The position numbers and the translations under genes were made by a program. A stretch of DNA of 52,142 bases, from assembly GCA_023395555.1 (NCBI GenBank), contig JAEWYQ010000078.1, forward strand, positions 1 through 52,142, read 5' to 3'. Position 1 is the stretch's first letter; each line of letters opens with the position of its first letter. Origin of the DNA: Bacillota bacterium. Lineage in GTDB: Bacteria > Bacillota > Clostridia > Lachnospirales > Lachnospiraceae. The notes under the pieces are model-generated. The model saw only the letters and a program-made list of their open reading frames with translations, had not been told where the DNA came from and ran no database searches. Shown here piece after piece: positions 1-7,629 of this stretch.

Positions 1-208
1 CCTGGAGGCTTATGACCAACGGGCCGATGATTTCAATAACTCCTTCGGCCTTCAGCGTAACGGGAAGCTGACAATAGGGCAGAAGATTTCCCCATTCATC
101 TGCCGCATGCAGCCGGACAGCCGCCACATCATAGCCGGGCTCCAGCATTTCTTCCCGGAACTCCCTTCCGTATCTCCACTCCTCATTCAGCTTGATCCGT
201 TCCCGCAT
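1..208 (-). CDS. GH2 beta-galactosidase-like protein, N-terminal part, possibly internally deleted (partial at window edge)
   Basis: The reading frame opens at ATG 206-208 and runs off the left edge after 69 codons. The first ~24 residues (MRERIKLNEEWRYG...) look like the very start of a family 2 glycoside hydrolase. From about residue 25 the sequence (GYDVAAVRL..., then IEIIGP) looks like the C-terminal immunoglobulin-like domain of the same enzymes, normally hundreds of residues further on. The start overlaps the end of the TetR gene by 22 bp in another frame, so the two are probably cotranscribed. The frame is open, so any deletion was in frame. The family call is from recognition only; most of the protein lies outside the window. 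Confidence 0.5.
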   Translation of the reverse strand, partial: MRERIKLNEEWRYGREFREEMLEPGYDVAAVRLHAADEWGNLLPYCQLPVTLKAEGVIEIIGPLVISLQ

Positions 209-792
209 CTCTTCTCCTCTCCCTTCTCCTGCTCCCTGCTGCGTATCCCCTCCATCAAAATATCCAGCATCTGACGCAAGGCATCTTCATAATCAATCCC
301 GCTTTCCTCCAGTGTCCTGCGGCTTAAGTAATATTCAATGGTCCCGCTGAACACAGCCCGGAAAATCTGCAAATTAACCCTCCTGATTCTCCCCTCTTCC
401 ATCGCCTGTTCCATAATCTGAAAGGTAGCATCCCAGTCCGTTTCCAGGCGTTTCTCCAGCTTCGCATAAATCCTGGGGTATTTGTCCTTCAGCTCATAGA
501 GCTGGCGAAAATCAACGGCTTGATACCGGTTGGGCAGAAAAATCAGAATCCTCTTCAGCTTCTCTATACTATCAAGGCTCTCGTCCTCCAGTATCTCCCG
601 CTCCCCCTTCTTAATCTCGCCAAACACCGTATCCATCGTCTCCAGAAACAAAGCCTCCTTATCCTCCACCACCGTATAAAGAGTCCGCTTGCTGATCCCC
701 ATATGCTTCGCAATATCATCCATGGTAAACTTCAGCCCCTTCTCATTAAAGGCCTCTATCACCGCATCCATCAACTTTTCCTTCAATTCCAT
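187..792 (-). CDS. TetR/AcrR family transcriptional regulator
   Basis: A ~201-residue regulator with an N-terminal TetR helix-turn-helix (residues ~5-50; FTMDDIAKHMGISKRTLYTVV is a textbook TetR recognition helix region) and a helical C-terminal ligand-binding and dimer domain that varies too much to predict a ligand. The start at 792 is preferred over an in-frame ATG four codons upstream because GGAGGG sits six bases before it. The gene overlaps the start of the downstream GH2-like frame, which suggests one transcript. The upstream region carries a long array of AT-rich near repeats that could include its operator. The target genes are unknown; autoregulation is the usual case for the family. 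Confidence 0.85.
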   Translation of the reverse strand: MELKEKLMDAVIEAFNEKGLKFTMDDIAKHMGISKRTLYTVVEDKEALFLETMDTVFGEIKKGEREILEDESLDSIEKLKRILIFLPNRYQAVDFRQLYELKDKYPRIYAKLEKRLETDWDATFQIMEQAMEEGRIRRVNLQIFRAVFSGTIEYYLSRRTLEESGIDYEDALRQMLDILMEGIRSREQEKGEEKRCGNGSS

Positions 793-814
793 TGTGCCCT
801 CCATTCACGTCCCC

Positions 815-959
815 GAATCAATTTGAATCCACCTTTAATTAATTGAATTTCCCTTAAAAAATTCCTGATTAATTAGAAGACCTTAATTAATTGAACTCTT
901 CCTAATCAATTGAAATCTCTCCCGATTAATCAAAATATCCTTAATTAACCAAAAGTATC
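815..959. repeat. Array of seven degenerate AT-rich repeats
   Basis: Seven related units resembling TTCAATTAATTAAGGA (read on the minus strand) lie in a row upstream of the TetR gene. The shared AATTGAA-like core begins near 820, 841, 871, 889, 908, 928 and 947, so spacing is 18-21 bp except for one step of 30. The period is close to two helical turns. There are no unique spacers, so this is not CRISPR. It may be a multi-site operator or a degenerate tandem repeat; the sequence alone does not decide. Confidence 0.6.
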
Positions 960-1005
960 AAATCATTCATAACATCCAGCATCATATAGAATATCCCTAA
1001 ATAAC

Positions 1006-1041
1006 GAAAACCAGGAAACTAAAATCAGTTTTCTGGTTTTC
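1006..1041 (-). terminator. Hairpin downstream of ilvC
   Basis: Two 15-base arms (1006-1020 and 1027-1041) pair with one mismatch around a 6-base loop, about 150 bp after the ilvC stop and before the TetR gene. The sequence after the stem on the minus strand is T-rich but has no long T run, so termination strength is uncertain. Bases 1042-1188, between this hairpin and ilvC, show no other clear signal. Confidence 0.5.
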
Positions 1042-1188
1042 ATCATACTCTATATCTTTTTCTATTACAATAACTATCCGTATAAAATAACGCAAAGTCT
1101 GCCGTATTGTATTACTCCTCATAGCCCTTTCTCACACGTACCTCTTCGATGACTGCGCTTAGCACTACAATTCTGCAGTACTGAATTA

Positions 1189-2202
<1,014 letters not shown>

Positions 2203-2226
2203 TTAAATTCCTCCTTATAATTGTGT

Positions 2227-2280
2227 AGGAGGGAGCTACTCCTCCCTATATGACAAGAGGATGGGTTCTCCATCCCTCCT
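2227..2280 (-). other. Two short inverted repeats between ilvN and ilvC
   Basis: The 91-bp gap holds two consecutive imperfect hairpins (about 2227-2247 with GGAGG/CCTCC arms, and 2258-2279 with GAGGATGG/CCATCCCTC arms). No T run follows either, so they look more like mRNA processing or stability elements than terminators. They may set the IlvN to IlvC ratio. Confidence 0.4.
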
Positions 2281-2290
2281 GTTAGTATAA

Positions 2291-2794
2291 TTAATCATCA
2301 AAATCCGAGATATCCCCGGATCCTCTGGTTAAACCGGTGATACCGGTGCGAACCAGCTCCTTAATAGTATAAGGGCTGAGCAGGTTAATAAACGCATTGA
2401 TCTTATCCTGATTGCCGGTTAGCTCAATCATGAGGGATTCCAGCGCCACATCCACAATCTTGGCACGGAAAATATCAGCTATGGAAATAACTGCCTGCCG
2501 GTCCTTCTCTGCCGCCGCAACCTTAACCAGAATTAATTCTCTGGTTACGGATTCGCACGGAGCCAGCTCCTTGATCTCTATCACATCCTCCAGCTTGAGC
2601 AGCTGCTTTCTGATCTGTTCTAAAATCTGGTCGTCTCCCTTAGCCAGGACTGTCATACGCGAAATGGCCGGATCCTGGGTCTCACCTACGGTCAGGCTGT
2701 CAATATTGTAGCCCCTCCTGCTGAATAAGCCTGCTACCCTGCTCAGTACACCGGCGGTGTTATCTACCAGAATGGATAATACGATTCTTTTCAT
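2291..2794 (-). CDS. ilvN: Acetolactate synthase small (regulatory) subunit
   Basis: A 167-residue regulatory subunit that binds valine and activates the thiamine-diphosphate catalytic subunit. The N-terminal ACT domain (residues ~3-75) starts ILVDNTAGVLSRVAGLFSRRGYNIDS, shown here only as its first recognisable stretch; the C-terminal half is the ALS small-subunit domain. No catalytic-subunit gene (ilvB) is adjacent, so IlvN must partner with one encoded elsewhere. Transcription starts from a consensus promoter ~125 bp upstream, and the leader contains an intrinsic-terminator-like hairpin, so expression is probably attenuated. Confidence 0.95.
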   Translation of the reverse strand: MKRIVLSILVDNTAGVLSRVAGLFSRRGYNIDSLTVGETQDPAISRMTVLAKGDDQILEQIRKQLLKLEDVIEIKELAPCESVTRELILVKVAAAEKDRQAVISIADIFRAKIVDVALESLMIELTGNQDKINAFINLLSPYTIKELVRTGITGLTRGSGDISDFDD

Positions 2795-2837
2795 GGCATA
2801 CTCCTTTCCATATCTCTGTTCCTGTGTCCTTATTTAT

Positions 2838-2876
2838 AAAAAAGCCCATCACCACAGGACACTCTGTAATGGGGCT
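2838..2876 (-). terminator. Attenuator-like hairpin in the ilvN leader
   Basis: On the minus strand, AGCCCCAT (2869-2876) pairs with ATGGGCT (2843-2849) with one bulge; an inner ACAG/CTGT pair extends the stem. Six T residues follow (2838-2843). It lies between the promoter at 2918-2946 and the ilvN start, the arrangement of a transcription attenuator. The leader is only ~120 nt, too short for a T-box, and no leader peptide rich in Ile, Leu or Val codons was seen. Confidence 0.65.
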
Positions 2877-2917
2877 GCTGTTGCTGTATAAAAAGTAAGA
2901 TTATTAAGTTGTAAGCT

Positions 2918-2946
2918 ATTGTATCAACTACATTCTCATTTGTCAA
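2918..2946 (-). promoter_or_regulatory. Sigma-A promoter of ilvN-ilvC
   Basis: The -35 TTGACA (2941-2946) and -10 TACAAT (2918-2923) are separated by exactly 17 bp on the minus strand. Transcription should start near 2911. Confidence 0.85.
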
Positions 2947-3078
2947 GTACTGATACAGGCCACCTTACACAAAATTTTATCGCTTTCCATCGATAAAGCG
3001 TACGTATAAAAATTCAAAGAAACGGGAAGCTATGCATTCATAACAAATCTTAGAGTAAAGAAGGGAGCCGCAGCAAAT

Positions 3079-4008
3079 TTATATAATAATCAACAAACCT
3101 ACATTACGCAGAAGCCCCGTCTTCCAAAAACCGTAACGAAAGACAAGGATACGGCGTTCCAGAATGCTCTTCCCCCTCATGGAGGCAAATTGTCTCAAAA
3201 TCTCCTTCTTTTCTTTGGAAAGCATATCACCGTAGAGCTCCAGGAATTCTCCCGCCTGAAGGTATAGCTTCTCCAGGGCTTCTCTCTGCTCATAAAGATT
3301 GGATACTCTGTTGCGGACATAGGCCAGAAAGCCGGTGTCTCCCACAACATTGCCGCCATGCTGGCGATAGAGCAGGGTGCTTTCCCTGACATAGCCTATT
3401 TTGCCAAAAGCCGAGGCAATCAAAGCAAGCCACCAGTCATGATAACGCGCATGCTGGGGCATGGGCCTGCTTTGCAGCTTCTTACGAAGGGCGGAATTCA
3501 CCATAACCGTACAGCCGATAAGCTTATTCTCCATCAGCAGATGGGGCAGATCCGTCTTGCATGGGTTCAAATGGCCGGAACAAAAGAAGGAGGGGTTAAG
3601 AACCTCCAGGTTCTTATCCACCACCGTGGCATCGGTAAATACCGCCACGGGCAGCTCCCTGCCCAGCTGCGCTTCCATATGGCGCATCCGGGTCAGAGTG
3701 ATTTCCACCTTATTCTTCTTCCATACATCATCCTGATCACAGAACATCACATAATCCGTTGTGGTTCTGGACAGAGCATGGATAAAATTCATGACATGCC
3801 CAAGATTCCTTTCGTTCTGAACCACATGAACCTTATCCGGGTGCTGTATTTCATAACTCCTCAGAATATTCACGGTACCGTCCGCGGAGCCGTCATCACA
3901 GATATACAGTTCAATATCCCGGTAAGTGGAAGCCAATATGGATTCAATCTGCTCTCCCACATATTTTTCACCGTTATAGGTCGCCATTACAATTGCTACT
4001 GTGCTCAT
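3079..4008 (-). CDS. GT2 family glycosyltransferase (rhamnosyltransferase-like)
   Basis: About 309 residues with a GT-A fold. The nucleotide-sugar site begins VAIVMATYNGEKYVGEQ near residue 4; CDDGS (~residue 40) and the DQDD motif (~residues 92-95) are the family's DxD-type metal and sugar-nucleotide residues. It resembles the glycosyltransferases that add rhamnose in Gram-positive cell-wall polysaccharides, but the donor cannot be proven here. The ATG at 4008 is chosen for its GAGG site; a GTG four codons upstream is also open. It lies 30 bp downstream of a second GT2 gene, so the two likely act in one glycan pathway on the cytoplasmic face of the membrane. Confidence 0.85.
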   Translation of the reverse strand: MSTVAIVMATYNGEKYVGEQIESILASTYRDIELYICDDGSADGTVNILRSYEIQHPDKVHVVQNERNLGHVMNFIHALSRTTTDYVMFCDQDDVWKKNKVEITLTRMRHMEAQLGRELPVAVFTDATVVDKNLEVLNPSFFCSGHLNPCKTDLPHLLMENKLIGCTVMVNSALRKKLQSRPMPQHARYHDWWLALIASAFGKIGYVRESTLLYRQHGGNVVGDTGFLAYVRNRVSNLYEQREALEKLYLQAGEFLELYGDMLSKEKKEILRQFASMRGKSILERRILVFRYGFWKTGLLRNVGLLIII

Positions 4009-4038
4009 CCTGTTCCTCACTTATCATGGATTAGATAC

Positions 4039-4959
4039 TTAATTCCAATACCCTTTATTCATACTGAAGCGTTTCACCAGCTGCTTTGGCAGGAGGTGAT
4101 ATCTGCGCCCCAGCTGATAACCAAGAAATTTAAAGCCGCTGGTCATAATCAGATCCGGAAGCAGGAAAAACTGCTTCTTCTCTATCAGATAGTTCCAGGT
4201 CTTCTTCACCAGCTTCAAACCCTCTCCCTCTGAGCTTACCCCGCAAAACACCTTCTCATACTCCTTATGGGATACGCCCAGATCAAAATTACGGGTGAAC
4301 TGCTGCAGATAGGAATAGCGGTGGGAATGCCACACCTTGGCATCCGCCGCGTAAGCAATCCGGTAGCCCTCGTTGATCATGGCCGCCGCCATAATCATAT
4401 CTTCATTAAAGATGGTCTTCTCCACAAAGCCCCCCAGCTTCCGATATACGCTGTTGCGGTAGGTGGCGCACACATTGGAGCAGAAGAAGGTTTTGATGCC
4501 AAGCTCCTCCATATCCTGGAGCGACTTCACCCGGCTGCGTTTCGGATAATTAAAATGCCTGGTGTAACGCTCAATCAGTCCAACCCGCTGATCTGCCAGC
4601 TGCCTGGCATAGGTTGCCGACACCCAGGGATCCTCATAGGGTGCAAGCAGCTCCTGGATCAAGTGCTCATCCGCCGGAACCGCATCCTGGGTCATAAACA
4701 TCAAAATATCCGCGTCCGAGAGAGAGGCACCGTATTTCCTGGTTCCTCCATGGTCAAAATCCTTCTTATCTATGGGCACCACACAGATATCAGCCCCCTC
4801 TATCTCCGGCAGCTCCTGCTTCTCCTCCTGGGATTCAACGGTATGAAGCAGAATCACCCGGTTGGGCTTTACCGTTTGCTGATAGAGCATCCCAAGCAGC
4901 CTGTCCAGTTTTTCATCGGAATGATAAATAGGTATGATCACATCCACCCTGTATTCCAT
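4039..4959 (-). CDS. GT2 family glycosyltransferase (RfbF-type rhamnosyltransferase-like)
   Basis: A 306-residue GT-A enzyme. The N-terminus (VDVIIPIYHSDEKLDRLL) is the sugar-nucleotide-binding strand. FDHGGTRKYGA (~residues 70-80) and MTQDAVP (~residues 92-98) match the rhamnosyltransferases of the RfbF/RgpF-like group, where the TQDA motif replaces the usual DDD. NEDMIMAAAMI near residue 185 resembles the ED motif that holds the catalytic base. It precedes the other GT2 gene by 30 bp. Together they suggest decoration of a wall or surface polysaccharide, probably with deoxysugars; the donor is an inference. Confidence 0.85.
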   Translation of the reverse strand: MEYRVDVIIPIYHSDEKLDRLLGMLYQQTVKPNRVILLHTVESQEEKQELPEIEGADICVVPIDKKDFDHGGTRKYGASLSDADILMFMTQDAVPADEHLIQELLAPYEDPWVSATYARQLADQRVGLIERYTRHFNYPKRSRVKSLQDMEELGIKTFFCSNVCATYRNSVYRKLGGFVEKTIFNEDMIMAAAMINEGYRIAYAADAKVWHSHRYSYLQQFTRNFDLGVSHKEYEKVFCGVSSEGEGLKLVKKTWNYLIEKKQFFLLPDLIMTSGFKFLGYQLGRRYHLLPKQLVKRFSMNKGYWN

Positions 4960-5035
4960 ATTCTTTTACTCCTCCTGATCCATCATATCATGCAGCCCTC
5001 CGTTAAATCATAGGCCAATTTTCTTATCGTAAACA

Positions 5036-5064
5036 CTACAGGAACATAATGCATGTTCCTGTAG
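5036..5064 (-). terminator. Hairpin downstream of the DUF4173 operon
   Basis: Perfect 12-bp arms (5036-5047 and 5053-5064) with a 5-base loop, between the DUF4173 stop and the GT2 gene start. It probably ends the DUF2975-HTH-DUF4173 transcript, although only a short T-rich stretch follows. Confidence 0.55.
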
Positions 5065-5159
5065 CAGGGGTATACCATACAGATACGGTTGTTCTTACAC
5101 CTTGTATTATAACACATTACAGATAAAAGGTAACTCCCAAAATGGGAAAATAATGATCC

Positions 5160-6764
5160 CTAGCTGCTTTTTGCTGTCTTCCACGCTCTGGATACGGAAG
5201 GGTTGTAATCTCTCAAGCCTCTTCCCTCCATGGATCGGGCAATCGTTTCACGATAATTCTTATTATACTGGGCCAGGGAGCGATATTCCCGCCTCTCTCC
5301 AAATCCAATATATTCCGATGAAGTCTCCGTCCCTTTCGGCGCTTCGAGGATCCAGCGGCCTTCCTCTTCCAGAAGCTTCAGCACCACCGGAGACGCATCC
5401 AGGGATAGCTCCTGTGTGAGGTAGGCCGCGTCCTCCAGCGTCAATTGCTCCTTTCCCTCTTCCAGATACACGGCAATCCAGTAATCCGGCTTTGCCAGGG
5501 AAAAGATCAGATAGCTGACGGCAACGATTGCCACTCCGTAACGAAACAGAGGAAAACGATCATTGTAAACCGACAGGACAACCCCCGCCAGAAATAAGGC
5601 GATTACCGCCAGGGCAAGTAATACAAAGAGCCGGAGAAAGGTCAGACGGTACGCCTGGATATAGAGCAGCATCCGATAGGTCGCCGAGCCAATCATAATA
5701 TAGGTACAGACCGTCATTGCCGTCAGCAGATGGCGAAGCAGCCGGCTTTCTTCAAAATAAGCCGTTCCCAAAAGCATCAATGCCACATTAAGCACCGCCA
5801 CGGCCAGCAGTTCAAAGAAGCCTCTTCTGGCATATTCGGCAAAGGTATAGCCTTCCGGAAGCCCGAATACCCCGCCGTTAAACAGATAGACAATCTGAAG
5901 ACCGCAAAACAATGCATAGACAACCGTGACCAAGAGAATCACCGTGATGGCGACCGAGGCTTCTCCTCTTTTTCTTGCGTCCGCGATGCTCCCCGTCTGG
6001 GCCGCCGCCCCGCAGAGAATGCAATAACAGCATAGAAAACCAAAGAAAATCATAAAAGTGACCCCAACGATATCTCCGGAAAAAATACGGTTAACCAGCC
6101 CCTGGGCCATATCTCCGAATATCATATCCGCCCGGGATAACAACAGGACAATAATCCACAGGAGGGGAAGAGCCAGCAGCACCCCGACAAAAACACCTCT
6201 TACCCGGTTATTCCGAAACATTCTGATTTTTTTCAGAAATTGATAGCAATCCGTAAAGGGCATTCCCAGGCAAGCTATGCCCCAGAACACCATTCCCCAC
6301 ATCTTCCCGAGAAACTTAAGCACATCCCATTCCCTCGTATCATGAAACTGGTGCAGAAGGGAGAAATTCAGCAGGCACAGAATTGCTATAATATTCAAAA
6401 ACTGCAATGTATTGCTGGCTGTCAGCATTGTAGAAAGCCCAAATAACACCGCGCCCAGATAATAAAGACCGGTTCCTTTCCTGATGGGTATTTCGTTTTT
6501 CTTCATTACCGCAATCAGAAGAAGTACCATCACCGAGGTGAAGAATAAAGTATTGATGCCTATCTTCGCCCGGTAAAAGCTGAGGGCAAAAAATCCCCCG
6601 AATAATAAGCTGACCAAACCGATTATTTCAAATTTTAAGCGCATTTTAGTAAGCAGAGGTGCTTCCGTCCTTTTCGGGAGCCTTACCGCCGCGTCCTGTG
6701 CTTCCCCTCCGGCGGTCAGAGCCTGCTGCTCATCACTGGAAGGGACCTGATTCAATTGATTCAT
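5160..6764 (-). CDS. DUF4173 multi-pass membrane protein
   Basis: A 534-residue protein with a polar ~40-residue N-terminal tail, roughly ten hydrophobic segments between residues ~45 and ~420, and a soluble C-terminal tail of ~110 residues. The arrangement and the FYRAKIGIN and ADMIFGD segments match the DUF4153/DUF4173 family of unknown function. It is the last gene of an operon with a DUF2975 membrane protein and a YozG-type regulator, a common clostridial trio. Its start at 6764 follows GGAGAG. It may sense or remodel the membrane or envelope, but no function is established. Confidence 0.8.
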   Translation of the reverse strand: MNQLNQVPSSDEQQALTAGGEAQDAAVRLPKRTEAPLLTKMRLKFEIIGLVSLLFGGFFALSFYRAKIGINTLFFTSVMVLLLIAVMKKNEIPIRKGTGLYYLGAVLFGLSTMLTASNTLQFLNIIAILCLLNFSLLHQFHDTREWDVLKFLGKMWGMVFWGIACLGMPFTDCYQFLKKIRMFRNNRVRGVFVGVLLALPLLWIIVLLLSRADMIFGDMAQGLVNRIFSGDIVGVTFMIFFGFLCCYCILCGAAAQTGSIADARKRGEASVAITVILLVTVVYALFCGLQIVYLFNGGVFGLPEGYTFAEYARRGFFELLAVAVLNVALMLLGTAYFEESRLLRHLLTAMTVCTYIMIGSATYRMLLYIQAYRLTFLRLFVLLALAVIALFLAGVVLSVYNDRFPLFRYGVAIVAVSYLIFSLAKPDYWIAVYLEEGKEQLTLEDAAYLTQELSLDASPVVLKLLEEEGRWILEAPKGTETSSEYIGFGERREYRSLAQYNKNYRETIARSMEGRGLRDYNPSVSRAWKTAKSS

Positions 6765-6815
6765 GATTTCATTCTCTCCTTTTTTCTTATATTTCTGTTG
6801 AAGCTCCTGCAGAAT

Positions 6816-7034
6816 TTATCCCGAGGCTTCTTCCTCCTCTACATATTGGAGAATGTCACCGGGCTGGCAGTTCAGGGCTTTGCAAATCGCATCCAGGGTA
6901 TGAAAGCGGATTGCCTTCGCCTTATTATTTTTTAAAATCGATAAGTTCGCCATTGTAATATCCACTTGCTCCGCCAGCTCCGTCAGACCCATCTTCCGCT
7001 GTGCCATTACCACATCCAGATTCACTATTATCAT
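6816..7034 (-). CDS. XRE/Cro-CI helix-turn-helix regulator, YozG type
   Basis: A 72-residue single-domain DNA-binding protein. The helix-turn-helix is MGLTELAEQVDITMANLSIL at residues ~15-34, followed by the CKALNCQPGDIL segment typical of the YozG/Cro-CI small regulators. It sits 10 bp after the DUF2975 gene, its usual partner. A perfect palindrome (7560-7614) that overlaps the operon's -35 box is a good candidate for its own operator, which would make the operon autoregulated. Confidence 0.9.
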   Translation of the reverse strand: MIIVNLDVVMAQRKMGLTELAEQVDITMANLSILKNNKAKAIRFHTLDAICKALNCQPGDILQYVEEEEASG

Positions 7035-7044
7035 GCCGGCCCTC

Positions 7045-7494
7045 CTATATCGTCAGATCATTCTCTAGTTTATAGGTTACCGCCTGATCGAACACCTGGG
7101 ATAACACCAGAGAAAACAATCCGGCTATGGTAAATACAGCGACTAATACCAGCGCAGCCGGGGTAATTACAAAGAAAAGCCGCGTGAGCATGATTACAGC
7201 AATGCAAAAGGCGCTGATTCCCATTCTCTTAAGGGAAGAGACATTCTCCCTTACAAAAGGGTCCTCCCGGAGCACTGTCTTGAATATGCTCCTGAGCTCC
7301 CAGAGGATGATCAGGGCAAACACACCCGCAACCATAAAAATGATACAGAATGGAAGATAGAATTCACGGAAGACTTTATAGAACTTCCCTGCCTGTTTGA
7401 AAATAACAGGTACTGTAATGCATACTGCTATTCCTCCGTAAAACATAATATCCAGTATCCATTTTGTTACTCTTACCAAAGGACTCCTGCTCAT
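7045..7494 (-). CDS. DUF2975 membrane protein
   Basis: A 149-residue protein with four predicted transmembrane segments (residues ~12-32, ~46-66, ~92-112 and ~116-136). A short charged loop (RSIFKTVLREDPFVREN) lies between segments 2 and 3. This topology and the adjacent YozG-type HTH gene are diagnostic for DUF2975, whose function is unknown. It is the first gene of the operon, behind a consensus-like promoter at 7543-7571. Confidence 0.88.
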   Translation of the reverse strand: MSRSPLVRVTKWILDIMFYGGIAVCITVPVIFKQAGKFYKVFREFYLPFCIIFMVAGVFALIILWELRSIFKTVLREDPFVRENVSSLKRMGISAFCIAVIMLTRLFFVITPAALVLVAVFTIAGLFSLVLSQVFDQAVTYKLENDLTI

Positions 7495-7542
7495 GTTAAA
7501 ATAACCTCCTATGTCTATACTGCCTCTCGTTTTCTTGAAGCT

Positions 7543-7571
7543 AATATATCATAATGCAAAATGAAAGTCAA
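7543..7571 (-). promoter_or_regulatory. Promoter of the DUF2975-HTH-DUF4173 operon
   Basis: The -35 TTGACT (7566-7571) and -10 TATATT (7543-7548) are 17 bp apart on the minus strand. The -35 lies inside one arm of the long palindrome 7560-7614, so a protein bound there would block RNA polymerase. Confidence 0.75.
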
Positions 7572-7614
7572 TAATAATTTATCGATAATCGATAAATTAT
7601 TATTGACTTTCATT
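7560..7614. promoter_or_regulatory. Perfect 26-bp-arm palindrome (operator or terminator)
   Basis: Bases 7560-7585 and 7589-7614 are exact reverse complements around a 3-base centre (TAA); the inner core reads TTATCGATAATCGATAA. One arm carries the -35 box of the DUF2975 operon. The element also lies 16 bp after the metH stop, so it could double as an AT-rich terminator for metH. The perfection of the arms and their fit to the promoter favour an operator. Confidence 0.75.
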
Positions 7615-7629
7615 ATATCCAGGCTCCTG

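Noticed and set aside
815..959. CRISPR array
   Set aside because: The repeats are degenerate, about 16 bp, and there are no unique spacers of normal length.
2795..2917. T-box riboswitch before ilvN
   Set aside because: The leader is too short and lacks a T-box consensus; only a terminator hairpin was found.
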